A stretch of 64,000 nt of DNA, taken from contig JAYXKI010000013.1 in the NCBI GenBank assembly GCA_037892935.1, forward strand, positions 930,001 through 994,000, in the 5' to 3' direction. A program made the translations under genes and the position numbers. Position 1 is the stretch's first letter. Each line of letters starts with the position of its first letter. This document shows, in pieces, positions 1 to 11,400 of this stretch. The notes below the pieces were generated by a model, which saw nothing but the letters and a program-made list of their open reading frames with translations, did not search any database and had not been told where the DNA came from. This DNA is from Phlebopus portentosus. Taxonomy: Eukaryota; Basidiomycota; Agaricomycetes; Boletales; Boletinellaceae.

Positions 1-154
1 AGCGGCCTTATCTAGTAACTTCTTTTCCCCTTTTCGCGTACGCGAGAGTAGACTGATTGAAACTCTTGCCATTAGTTTTGTCAAGCCATTCAAGTGTAGG
101 ATTGTCCCAAGGAAGGAAAAATTTGCACAGATCGTCCCGGATTGGACAGGTTAA
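1..154 (+). CDS. Cytochrome P450, C-terminal end only (gene runs off the left edge)
   Basis: Only the last two exons are in the window. Bases 1-14 read Ser-Gly-Leu-Ile plus two bases; an intron runs 15-75 (GTAACT...TTAG); the last exon 76-154 reads YFVKPFKCRIVPRKEKFAQI and ends VPDWTG-stop. The same last intron and PFKCRIVPRK-type tail close the four P450s at 38-50 kb (for example HFVKPFKCRIVPRKERLAQI in the first), so this is a fifth member of that family on the opposite strand. Without the intron the frame would stop at TAG 13-15; all copies have the equivalent apparent early stop or donor there. The heme-binding cysteine and catalytic core lie outside the window, so nothing can be said about activity. 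Confidence 0.85.
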   Translation, partial: AALSSNFFSPFRVRESRLIETLAISFVKPFKCRIVPRKEKFAQIVPDWTG

Positions 155-189
155 GTTGATTAGATGGTGGTGGTTATTCCTTAGCTCTC

Positions 190-400
190 TAGATGACAAC
201 GACAGCTCCTTGCTTGAGTTGTAGAATGTGGATTACATGACACACTGCTTCGGCTGTGCTTATTTTTGTCTCGAGGACATCAAAACGAGAATAAAGGACG
301 ACTTACCGTGGATAAAGGTCGCGCTGAGCTTCTCGAACTTTGACGTTACTGCGTCTCATGATTCCCTCTAATCCTCCGCTACTTTGTTTGTCCTTTGCAA
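190..400 (+). pseudogene. Fragment of the P-loop ATPase gene 3' end
   Basis: This stretch matches the last intron, last exon and downstream flank of the ATPase gene at 35631-38106. The intron part around 215-272 resembles 37981-38031. Bases 274-344 match the last exon, with GTGGATAAAGG followed by GCTGAGCTTCT corresponding to GTAGATAAAGG and GCTGAGCTTCT, then TGACGTTAC in both. The flank up to about 400 (TGCGTCTC, then CTACTTTGTTTG) resembles 38130-38180. The reading frame is broken relative to the parent. No upstream exons are present. It sits 3' of the left-edge P450 in the same orientation, whereas at 38 kb the ATPase and P450 are tail to tail. Confidence 0.65.
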
Positions 401-1247
401 GCTCTCGCGCGGTGTAAACCTTCAATCACGTCTTTGCAATTGCGCGGATTGTCTGTCATAATTGCCCAACTGCATTGTTAGTAGGTTGGCTGCAACATAT
501 CCTCCGACGTACAAGGATTCCCGTCGTAATTTTGTACACTATTTATCGCCTCGCTTTGATCTGTCTTTCCTAGTATTTACGGCAGCATGCCTCACAGATC
601 GCACCGACCAATCGATGTTCTTGGTTGTCCGAAACTGTGGTCCATTTTCAAGTTCGGACGCTGCAGTAGAGGTATGGTGGGCGAAAGTATATCACCAAAG
701 CCATTAATATTGCTCGAGCTTGGCGTTGTCGTGCAATGATTTCCTGCCTTCCAAATGTGGCTTTGAAAATGCCCGAAAATCCAGATTTAGATTTCAGGAA
801 CAATCACCGAACATAATTTCTAATCGAAATCAAACTGTTGGGTAGAGATTTCATCTGATCGACCGGTCTAGATCACCAAAAGGAGGAAGCCGTAAGGAAA
901 AAAGTGACCATTAGTGTAGGTAGGAGACTAGGTGATGGAGCAAGCTAGAAAGCGTGAAGTGGATTTATCTGAACAAGGGTCGGTGATACATATTTGGAGC
1001 GTGTACACAGAATAAAAGGGACAAAGTGTGTCATGGTTATATAATCAATGTATAGGGGAAGGAGGGCAGCACCACACCATCCACAACAGCTTCCTAATTG
1101 TTCGTTTCATCGGCACTTTCTCGCCGTTTGAGCAACAGCGAGAGCGACAACAGTCCTTCAATCTTTCTCTCCTTTCTCCACCACTGTGCCGAACTGGCAT
1201 CTTTACTTACTTTTATCTCTTCCTTTTTCCTGCTTTTCATCCCTAGA
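401..1247. other. Intergenic, no gene seen
   Basis: No supported exon. The last 150 bases before the start codon at 1248 are pyrimidine-rich (TCTCTCCTTTCTCC, then CTTCCTTTTTCC), as is usual for fungal promoters and 5' leaders. Confidence 0.5.
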
Positions 1248-4200
1248 ATGGCTCTCACACACCTCTTACGAGCAGCGACCATCTTGCGGCGGGCCGACGA
1301 CGACGACTCGGATGTGCTCGGTGACTTTATAGATGAAAACAGTGCTTCGCGGACGCTGGCGCCCGCGGCCGTAGGCTCACAGGTCCTTCTTATGTCTTTG
1401 GTTTCTGTACGTCTTGCTACCTCTTGCCTGTTGCTATTGGAAATCGGCCACCACAAAGGATTGACGTGGGATTTGTGCTGTTGCAGGTAGGCACCATCTT
1501 CGTCTTTAACATTCTTCGGCCTAGAAATAAAGTGCGTGTTCTGTCTGCTGGTGTCGTATCCATGGCGCGTGGAAAGTTGCAAGGGCGGGTTAGGAGGTAA
1601 ATTGACAGGAGGCTGGGATAAAAAATATTGGATTTCTGGTCCGTTGATACACAGAAGATTTGTAGTGCACTTGCCACGCGCTGAAGGATACGTGTCCAAT
1701 ATTGTATGTTCTTTTGCTGAGCCTTGCACTATAGATCGTCTACGAGCCCAAGGTCAAGTACCACGTCGGCGATAAGAAGCCTCCAAATATATCAGACAGC
1801 CTTTTCGGGTGGTTTCCTCCTCTCATTCGTACCCAGGAGCCAGAGTTACTCGATAAAATTGGTCTCGATGCCGTCGCCTTCTTACGATTTCTTCGTATGA
1901 TTCGCTGGTTATTCACCGCGGTAGCCATCATCGGTTGCGGCGTACTCATTCCCGTCAATGTCATATACAACCTCAAGAAAGTCAACTCAGAGGAGCGAGA
2001 TCTTCTTTCAATGCTGACGCTCCGCAATCTTTCGGGATCCATCCTTTTCGTTCATGTTGCATCTTCATACGTGTTTACCTTCCTGGTGATGTTCTTCGTC
2101 TGGGTAAACTGGAAGCGAATGCTGGCGCTTCGATTAAAATGGTTCCGTTCGCCGGAATACATGCAATCCTTCTATGCGCGTACGCTCATGATCCAAAAAG
2201 TTCCGAAGAAGTACCAGTCCGACGAGGGTATCCGGAGCATTCTTGAGTCCATGCAGGTGCCGTATCCCGCTACGAGCGTGCATATTGGACGACGCGTCGG
2301 CAGATTATCCGAGCTGATCGAGTTTCACAATAATGCTGTGCGCGAACTTGAGAAGATTCTGGTTCGGTACTTGAAGGACGGCAAGATAGCTCCCAAGCGG
2401 CCTACGATTACCAAGGGCGGCTTCTTGGGCATTGGTGGGACGAAATATGACGCGATTGACTTCTACACGTGAGTTATACCCTTACATATACCATGCGCTA
2501 AATACATTGTCTATCAGAAATAAGGTTAAGCGATGCGAAGCGGCCATTGTAGCCTATCGTGAAGAGATAGACAACCGCAAGGCAGAAAACTATGGCTTCG
2601 CATCTATGGCAGCTGTCCCGTATGCGCATATTGTGGCTCATATGCTCCGTGACAAGAGGCCAAAGGGAACAATCGTGACTCTGGCTCCTAATCCGAAAGA
2701 CATTGTGAGTCTCCTTCTGCGTTACTATAGAGAAGCGCGAAAGCTGATTATTTCGAAAGATCTGGGAGAATCTCAACAAGTCTGACGTCACGATCGCGAG
2801 GAAGAAGACAATGGGATGGGTCTACCTTTTCGTCGTGTGTTTCTTCAACACGATCCCGCTCCTCATTGTGTCTTTCCTGGCCAACTTAGCTTCTGTGCGT
2901 ATTTTTTTGACTACTTTCATTCCATAAGTCCATTCTAATGCCTGGAACTCTAGCTGACAACTTACGTCGGCTTCTTGGAAGATTGGTCGGAGCATAGTCA
3001 CGCAACATTTACGATCATCTCTGGTATCCTCCCTCCCGCTGTCGGTGCCTTCTTCGGATGGTTCTTGCCTATCGTCATGCGATGGTTGTCTCGTTACCAA
3101 GGAGCTATCACGCGTTCTCGACTTGATCGTGCGGTAGTCGCTCGTTACTTTGCGTTCCTGGTGATCTCGCAATTGTTCATCTTCACGCTGATCGGTGTCA
3201 TCATCAGTGCGTACCTATCTTTCCCGCACTTGTGACAAGGATAGATGTTTAAACTTATGTTTGTAAGACTCTGTCAGGGAGATTGTGTCGCAGATCGGCA
3301 AGGGATCGAGCTTTAAGGAGATCGTCGACAACTTGGACAGTAAGCTTCAATTCGCGTTTCTGAAGGAGCCGTTCTGATCGCATTTTTCTTTGCAAATAGA
3401 GCTACCGGACACGATCAACCGGACATATATCGATCAGGCGAACTACTGGCTTACATTCTTTCCGTACGTGTACCTTCAATAGCGTCCCTGTACAGATTTG
3501 AATGAGCTTCAATGTTCTGAACTTTAGCTTGCGAGGTTTCTTGGCCGTGTTCGACCTTGCGCAAGGCTTGAACTTGCTACTCATCTGGATTAAGACGAAG
3601 CTCTTCGGTCGGACGCCGAGAGATATCCGTGAATGGACTCAACCACCAGATTTCGAATATGCCATCTATTAGTGAGTTCCTTCACCCATGAGTTCTCAAA
3701 TAGTTACTAGCCTTGATTTGTCAATCAGCTCGAACATTGTGAGGCCTGATTCTTACCTACAGTTATGAGCCTAGGTTACTGATGCATTTTTGTAGTTATT
3801 CATGTCTGCCGTCGCGATTATGTTCGCTCCGCTTGCTCCCCTTGTAGCCCTCGCTGGAGCTATCATCTTTTGGATAAACTCATTTGTTTACAAGTATCAG
3901 TTGATGTTCGTACATGTTACGAAAGTCGAAAGCGGCGGAGTAAGTAGACATTGTCTGTATGGAATTATGACAAGAATTCTCACAGCTTCATAGCGCCTTT
4001 GGAATGTCGTTATCAACCGACTTCTATGGACGGTTGTGTTTATGCAGGCACTCATGGTCTTAAGTACGTGCGCTCTGTCATGATGCCGTCGAGTAAATGG
4101 GTACTCATTTCGCTTCAGCCATCGGACTCCAGGAAGGATGGAAGTCGTTCCAATGGGTATCAACAATGCCTCCGATTCTCATGATCGCCGCTTTCAAAGT

Positions 4201-5141
4201 GTACATCGACCGGACGTTCTTGCCGAAGTTCAACTGGTACATTCCAAGCGAGGAAGAATTACGTTTAGCGAAGATACACTCTGAACGAGGAGATGTTCGT
4301 GGTGGACGATTGGAGAAGCGGTTCGGACACCCGGCGTTGCATGCGGAGTTGTTCACGCCAATGCTACATGCGAAGATGATGCCGCTGTTACCTGAGGTGT
4401 ATCATGGAAGGATCGGGAACGAGTCGGTTGCTCTTGATGACTTTGGTGGGCAGAAGGTGGAGACGTCAGTTCTTCCTGGTGGAATCAAGATCGCAGCTGT
4501 TCATCAGGTGGGTTATCTCTTTCCACCGAATCGAATGAATATCATGCTGAGCATGGGTATAGAACGAACTCGAGTATGATCCGGCGCTTTACCAACGTGA
4601 TCGTGGTGAACTGGACTGGGACCAGAGATCAATGGCTTCGACGACGATGCTCAACGACGCTCCGACTCTGCAGCACCAGAAGTCTCAATTCTACGCCAAC
4701 AGCGGCAGTGGGAAGTCACGAGTACCTCCAGGTTATGATGCGTATCTGGCGCACGGTCCGACGCATGAGATCGAGATGTCACGGCTTGACACCGATCAAT
4801 TGCCTTTACTTGCTGAGCAACAGGGATACTCGAGTCGAGCTCAGACGCCTACTCCGCCAGGGCAGAGCAACACCTCATTGCCTGCGTACAGCTTCGGGTA
4901 CTTCGACAACGGGTCACAAGCGAGCATTCCTCCACGGTACCCGCCAGGTGTGCCTGTGCAGCAGCAATATCAACAACAGGTACCAGCCTACCCGCAACAA
5001 TCGCAACAAGGGACGTACGCAGAGCGAGAAGCGATCCTGCATCGACCAACACCACCACTCCGACAGGGCTCAACATTAAGCGAAGGGTCGCAGAATGGTT
5101 CTACCACTAACTTTGCTGGTCGGGGAGCACATCGCGTATAG
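1248..5141 (+). CDS. CSC1/RSN1-family (DUF221, OSCA/TMEM63) cation channel
   Basis: Fourteen exons: 1248-1406, 1487-1531, 1735-2468, 2518-2704, 2760-2894, 2954-3206, 3268-3339, 3400-3463, 3528-3671, 3729-3738, 3796-3939, 3994-4063, 4119-4507, 4563-5141. They sum to 2985 nt (994 aa plus stop) with all phases consistent. The family forms membrane channels gated by osmotic or mechanical stress. Order of parts: an N-terminal membrane segment (about 41-68), the RSN1-type N-terminal helices (VAIIGCGVLIPVNVIYN), a cytosolic loop with KDIIWENLNKS, then the seven-helix core (LRGFLAVFDLAQGLNLLLIW; APLAPLVALAGAIIFWINSF; KYQLMFVHVTKVESGG). After NELEYDPALYQRDRGELDWD comes a Pro/Gln/Ser-rich tail. The start is the first ATG in frame. 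Exon 10 has only 10 nt. Which family member it is, and where in the cell it acts, cannot be told from sequence alone. Confidence 0.93.
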
Positions 5142-5702
5142 AGTTCTAGGCGGACAGAATGGACTTATACTTGGACTAATACTGAAATCGATCTATATAT
5201 TAGGTAGTGTTATTTAGGTGTTTCTTCTCCATGTGCTGTGTACGTGCGTGGACCTCACTTTGCCCCCTCTCTCTTTTACTACGACTTTCCTTTCTATTGG
5301 CAGATGTACAAGAACGCGCAATAAGATTCACTTCACGTCTATTTTTTTTTTTCCTTTTCTTGTGATTCATGAGATCACGTGTGGGAGTGTGTATAAACAC
5401 GGGAGAATCAGGGGTGACCAACGGAGAGAATCACAGCCGACCACTGACCAGATCCTGTTCTCTCCTCATCATCAACTCTGGCAACACCAGCAACGGCAAC
5501 GGCACGTCCCCATTCTCTAGCTCTTCGTTTCTGTTCTTCCTCATTATGCTCACTCAACACAATTCAGCAGCCGTACCACTCGCAGGCGCACACAGTGACG
5601 ACGACGACGACTACAGCAACACCGGTCGCAGTAGCAGCTGGAGGTAGCTGGACTGGGGGACGTAGCAGTCGTCAGCAACACCATTCCGGCTTAAGCCCTC
5701 GC
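5142..5702. other. Intergenic and 5' leader of the next gene
   Basis: Holds the 3' UTR of the channel gene and a pyrimidine-rich leader with a long T run near 5341. The frame of the next gene stays open upstream to about 5595 but has no ATG before 5703, so a longer N-terminus would need an upstream exon. Confidence 0.5.
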
Positions 5703-8473
5703 ATGCTTCGCGGCGAGAAACGCGCCCTACCTGTCGATGGCCCGCCAGGGCCAGGGGGTGGAGGAAGTGCATCTACTACCGTGTCAGCGACTAGCAATGG
5801 CGTAGCTGCAGCAGGGGCAGGGGGTGGTAGTAATGGTGCATCTCCGCATAAGAAGCCGGCGAAAGAGAAGATGCCCGACTTCGATTGGAGTGCGGATAAC
5901 TACGCTCTTACTTGGCGCCTTGTGGATGAGCTGCGTAAACTAGAGAACAAGAACGTTTTGTTCCCTGATCATGAAAACTTAGCTGTAAAGGTTTGTCGCT
6001 CTCTCAACTCTTACTTTTTGCTTGTGGATGGATAGGGCTCTGGGGAACGGAGTTGGTTATGGCCTGACTTTGTCCGCAAGGTTCGGGCCTAGGCTTGGAC
6101 TTCAAGCGAGAATGGGCGTCCCCGCGACTTCGTTCGCTTTGTCACTTCATTCGGGCAGTGCATATTCGCATCCGGTGAGCAGAATGCTCTCCTCAGACTA
6201 ATGAAGAAGGTACATATATCTGACGCGTCCTCACAACTGCGGGAACGTGGACTCAGATCATGTCATACAGCGATGAAACTTGCGCGCACGAGTGTCTGTC
6301 TCAACGCAGCTTTGCCACTGTGCGTATGTTTTTACCGGGAACAAATGAATGACAACAACTCCGTCCTGGTCGGTCGAAGGAAAAAGGCTTCGTTATGCAT
6401 TTATTGACACGCGATACTCGGTCATGTGCGGAAGCGAGCGAGCGTTATTCGCGTGCAGACTGCGGGAGAAGCTAGCGATGATCATCTGGCTAGAGTTGTC
6501 TGTCTGTAAGGCATTTTGCGCGTCTACGATTGACTAGATGCCTTGCTGGATCGCAAACGCACTGATGCATTACCGGTGACTATATGCGTCAATCCATGTC
6601 GTTTAGTTCCACTAGAGAAGCTTCCTCTTCGAGCCCTGTCCATCGCAAGTTTGTTATCGTGAGACATTTACGGACTAACAAACTTACTTTCAGAGCGGCG
6701 ACACTAAGGAGGATGTCTATCGGCGGATAGCGAAGGTTGTCCATCCTGAGGCTTACGCACACGATCAGCAGATTGCCGGATCCCGTATGAAAAATAAAAC
6801 TGTCGCGTGAGTTCAATCACGTTACTGGTCAACTGTCAATAACGGCATGAGTAGCATGTGGAAGGAATACTCGGGCTACTGTCGAAGACTTCAAGATCTT
6901 TGTACCAGTCATCAGGTTGTTGTGCCAGCCAATGGGCCAGACGAGAACTTCCCACAAGAAATCCAGTCAGAATGGAGTAGGAACTATTCTCTTCTCACAA
7001 TTTCCGTAGATATGCAAACTTACCGACTTCACTATGTTTAGGAAAGATAGTTATTTCGATGCCCGTCTTCCAAGTCCTCCGAACTTTTATGCCAGTGCGT
7101 CCCGAAGAAAAACCCAAGGCACCAACGGTGAAAGTACAACGCGGCGTATCGAGCTTTCCACAGCCACTAATTGAAGATGAACATGCCGTTGAACACCTCC
7201 GCGATGGGGTAAATTCGGGTTCCTACTCTGGCCCTGTTCAGTCGCCTTCCATGAAACGAGCGTCAGTGTCTCGCGAATTGGCTCTTGGTACTGCGGAGGG
7301 CCAAAACTCGACAGCAAACGGCCACGAACATCGTATCCCATCTCAATCGCAAGTGTTCATCTTTTTTCCTCAAATGCCCGTTCTTTCTCGTAATCTGACA
7401 CCGGTACCGATGTAGTAAAATTAGTCTGACTGACTACCTTGAGCTTCGCCGCTCGTACCAGGAAGATGTCCGTCTTGGTATCTTTACGCCCTCCGAGGCG
7501 AAGATGCGCATCGAAGTTCTGGATAAACAGAGGTCCCAAGCCGAGAAGTTAGTTTTGTCATAAAACTTTCGGCAAAGATGTGCTGAGTGACTTAGCTGGC
7601 ACTCTGTAAACTATTTCAGCTTTCGTTTGATGCCGCCACCTCCAACCCCAACTGCCTCATCTACAGGCTCTTCGACGACGAGCTATAGTCAACCCTTGAC
7701 GCCGCATACGTCGACTCGCGTCATGGCACCAGATCCGTTGCAGGAACATACGTATGAAGAGAAAGCTATGCTCTTAGGATTCCGAAAGCCCCTACCTCCA
7801 CACCCGCTTTCTCGCGTGTCTTTCAAGGAGTTGTTTAAAGCCATTCTCGATCACGCAGTTGAATGCGAACTGCAGGAATGTCGTCTTGACCATCGTATGT
7901 CGCTTCTGGACTACCCTATGATTCCCGAAACATTGATTTGCGCTTTACGATTGCAGTCCGCAAGACACCACAACTAAGTTTTATACAAGGAACCAATGGC
8001 ATGTCTGTCGACATTATGTTCATGGCTCGCTCTGGACTCGTCCCGCTGGTTCACCACCCGCTCGCTGCGTGCGTTCGGTTCCTTTCGCGGCACACGATTC
8101 ACGTTATGGATGTGCCTCTAGTAATACATAACGGCGGTGGCTGGGAGACGACGATTTGGGATTTTGCAAATGCCGTTGTCTCTGCGTAAGTGGCTTTTAC
8201 AGTCTGAGTTGCGGAAGACGATACTAAGTAGCATAACCAGTGCGCTCAGGAGGCGCTTGAGTATCGAGGAGATCAAGACAGTACAAGCAAATGCACACGT
8301 CGTTTCTACTGATCATGCATTCAGGCAGCAATTCCAGCTGCTCAACGATTCTTCAACATTTTATGATGTTCTACATACTGGGTGCGCATTTCCTTGATTT
8401 TGCTTCTCGAGGATTATTCAGGTCCAACTTTACTTCTCTAGCCTGTTGTCACCCAATAATTGGGTCCCTCTGA
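5703..8473 (+). CDS. Putative DNA-binding protein with a Myb/SANT-like region
   Basis: Nine exons fit: 5703-5990, 6694-6806, 6852-6976, 7042-7354, 7425-7547, 7620-7894, 7957-8185, 8250-8381, 8422-8473 (1650 nt, 549 aa). After a Gly/Ser-rich N-terminus comes FDWSADNYALTWRLVDELRK, continued by SGDTKEDVYRRIAKVVHPEA, GSRMKNKTVA and VVVPANGPDENFPQEIQSEW. This layout recurs in a large Agaricomycete group annotated as Myb/SANT-like; a role in DNA binding is inferred from that. A Ser/Pro-rich region and LTDYLELRRSYQEDV follow. Weak points: intron 1 is 703 bp, the donor at 7355 is GTTCAT, and the two last exons have no family support. Start 5703 is the first ATG in frame. Confidence 0.6.
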
Positions 8474-11400
8474 GCGGCAGCCAATACGAAGAAGGCATGG
8501 AACATCCAGTTCCGCAACACTAGATCTCAACAAACCAATGCTATGTCGATTCACGCATCTTGAAATTTACACATGTACCCGCCCGGAATGTGACATATCT
8601 CTTTCTTTCCGCACCAAGTAATTTGTAATCCTGATTTCCTTTGTTGTTTTTGTTTTTATCTTGTCTTCTGCGACGAGTGAATTGGACGTCCTGTGTCATC
8701 GCTCTTTTGCGACTATGGAGGGCGTTCGTTCCGTTATCTCTTCCGCATGAATGACTACTAACTGACTGGATTGACTCAAGCTCTCGTTCTCCATATTTAC
8801 TCAATCATCCATGCTTACACTTGTCTTCCCATTCCTCTCTTCTCATTATCTCCCTCACTCTTTTCATTCCTACATACCTATCCATACAAACTGCTCTGTT
8901 GTTCGCCTGATTCAAGTTCCTCGCGTTTCATCTCTCAGTGTAACCTGTACTCCTCCATCCCCGCTCCCGCCTTCCCGCCCCTATTCCATCCGCTCTCCAT
9001 CACTTTCAATGTCACGCTGCGCTATCTGTTATCCTTGGAATGCACGACTCTGATGAATAGACATACTCTGTATAGTGGAAAAGCCTGTATTGTCTCTGTG
9101 TTGCCTGTTGGTACAAGAATAAGAAAAGTGGGTGAAAAAATTGACTGTGGTTCGCTGACGTAACGCTGAATACCCCGCGTCTGAAATTGAAATTCGTCGG
9201 TTGATCTCTATTTTCCTTTTCCATTCATCATCTCTCTGTAACTCTCAGTGACGTAGATAATGTTCTGTATAGACTCTCGGACCATTTTTTTCGAAGTTTC
9301 TGGTCAGCACGTTCGTTGTTGCTACGCTTATTAGGATTTAGATACGAGATTGCTCAAAGCGCATGATCCCGAGTACTGAACACAGCACATCCTTTCCTTC
9401 TTATCTGCGAAGTGATTCAAGAATTTCAGGTGTTTTGGACGCCACGCATCATAGTCAGCTCTGACACACGAACTCAAATAAATAATCTGCGACGATTCTT
9501 TCGCCTGAATCACCAGGTTCTGTTTCACGTATTTATTTGGTGACACTGAAGATGCACGATTTCGGACCGAACTCAGGTTTTCAAATGCCAAGGTCTCGCG
9601 CTCCGGCGAAATTTCTGGAATCCCATCAAGGCGACAACAAGACCTCCCTCGGTGTATCTAAACAAATGCGGATCGTATCCATTCCAGTATATGTCCCCTG
9701 AATAGGAGGGCCAGGACGACAAGATTGCGATGACGCAATTCTGATAGTAGAGTGCCCTGGAACTCCGCTCAGAGTGGGGTCGTCTTCCTCAACGCTATAA
9801 TGTACGTACCTCTTATGAGCACCGCATAATTATCATGATGTCAGTATCAGTATCAGCTACGATTGTTAACTACCTACCAGAGGATCCTGGATCCACCGAA
9901 GTTACGTCGTGAGTTCCTAGCATGGGTCAATGGAATCCATCTGAACGGCGAAATCATTGCTCCACAGGTCCTATCTACTCGCTGGCAATAATAATCGAAG
10001 CTTCCTCCGATTTGCATCGCATTTGCTAAACGGGAGGTCTAAGGCGAATAGCTGGATACGGTACAGTCCTTCTCCGTCCCAAGTCCGAGACTTCAATTTC
10101 AAAACGACATCGTCGACTCTCGACCTGATAGGTCAATTGAAATATTCTCCTTTTTGTTCGCGCTGAATGCCAGGGAATGCCTCGTGTGTGCTGGTTCAGT
10201 TACACTAGTCTGTAAGTACAGTACAATACAATACAATACGAGGTCGATTTATCATAAGCTTATCCGGCCTCATCCGGCAATTGCTCGACAAACTCTGATG
10301 GACAATCAGGACCTCCTGTCTAGAGAAGTCTAGGGAAACGCTGGATCTTTACTGGTTTCGTCCTTCCCGCGAGGCTCACAAGGCACAGATAGACGAAAAA
10401 GGTAATTTCCGATGGGAAAGCAAAGCAATCGACGTCATGAAGCATTCAGATGCTTGCAGCCCAAGCAATACTATCTCAAGTGATCACGATTCTCGAAGAT
10501 CGAAGGAGTTTCGAGAGCACGAGGTACAAGGAGATGAGTGAATCCATTCGCCCGTCTGTCCTCGGTCTCATGTAATTATAAACTATTCAATAGATGATCT
10601 GTAATCATGACTCTCATGCAAGCCTTCGAGATCCGACCTCGTGTCTCCTGAATGTACTATTTCTTCTCTCGGATTCAGATTCATGCGCTCTGAAGTCCAC
10701 GGGGAGTCAGAGAGGAGACCCGGATTTTGGCCATGAGAAGCATGATGAGCCCCACTTTTGTCCAGTTTTACCTCGGGAGATGTACAAATTTTCCTACTAG
10801 GATGCGATGGCAAGATAGCTATTGGCTGGCTGAAAAGCCGAGTTATAGGGATCATTTGGTAGAGTGATTCCTTGAACTATTTATTCCTGATTCAAGATAT
10901 GATTGAACGAGGTTGTATATGCGTGCGAAACCTGAAAACCTCGAAATTTCGAGGCTATTCACCAGAGATACTTAAACTAATTCTCAGGGTTCCTCGTCCT
11001 CTGTTGTTTCACTCATAAAGTGCCCACTGTAGGTAAAGGCGTCTATCCGAATTGAGCACAAGAACCTCTTCACAGTTGCAGCTATCGTTCGTGAGACGAG
11101 TAAGTGCCAAGTCTTTCACTGATCCCCAAAGGTAAGGCCCTAGTTTCCTTCTCGGAATGCTCTTGTGAGCGATTCATTTCAAAATAGGTTGAAAGCGCTT
11201 AACAGGAATATGCGACGCGCAGGCACTGCGAAACTCCCTAGACTAATGCCGCATTAAATGGAAGCTCGCACCGAATGAAGATTAGGCGCGCACATCTCTG
11301 TCTCAATATCAATCAGATGTATAACAACACCTTTCAATTCTTTTCGAGACTCAAGTCAGGCGCTAATTTACCTTTGGATTCCACGGGTGAGTGCTTCTCA

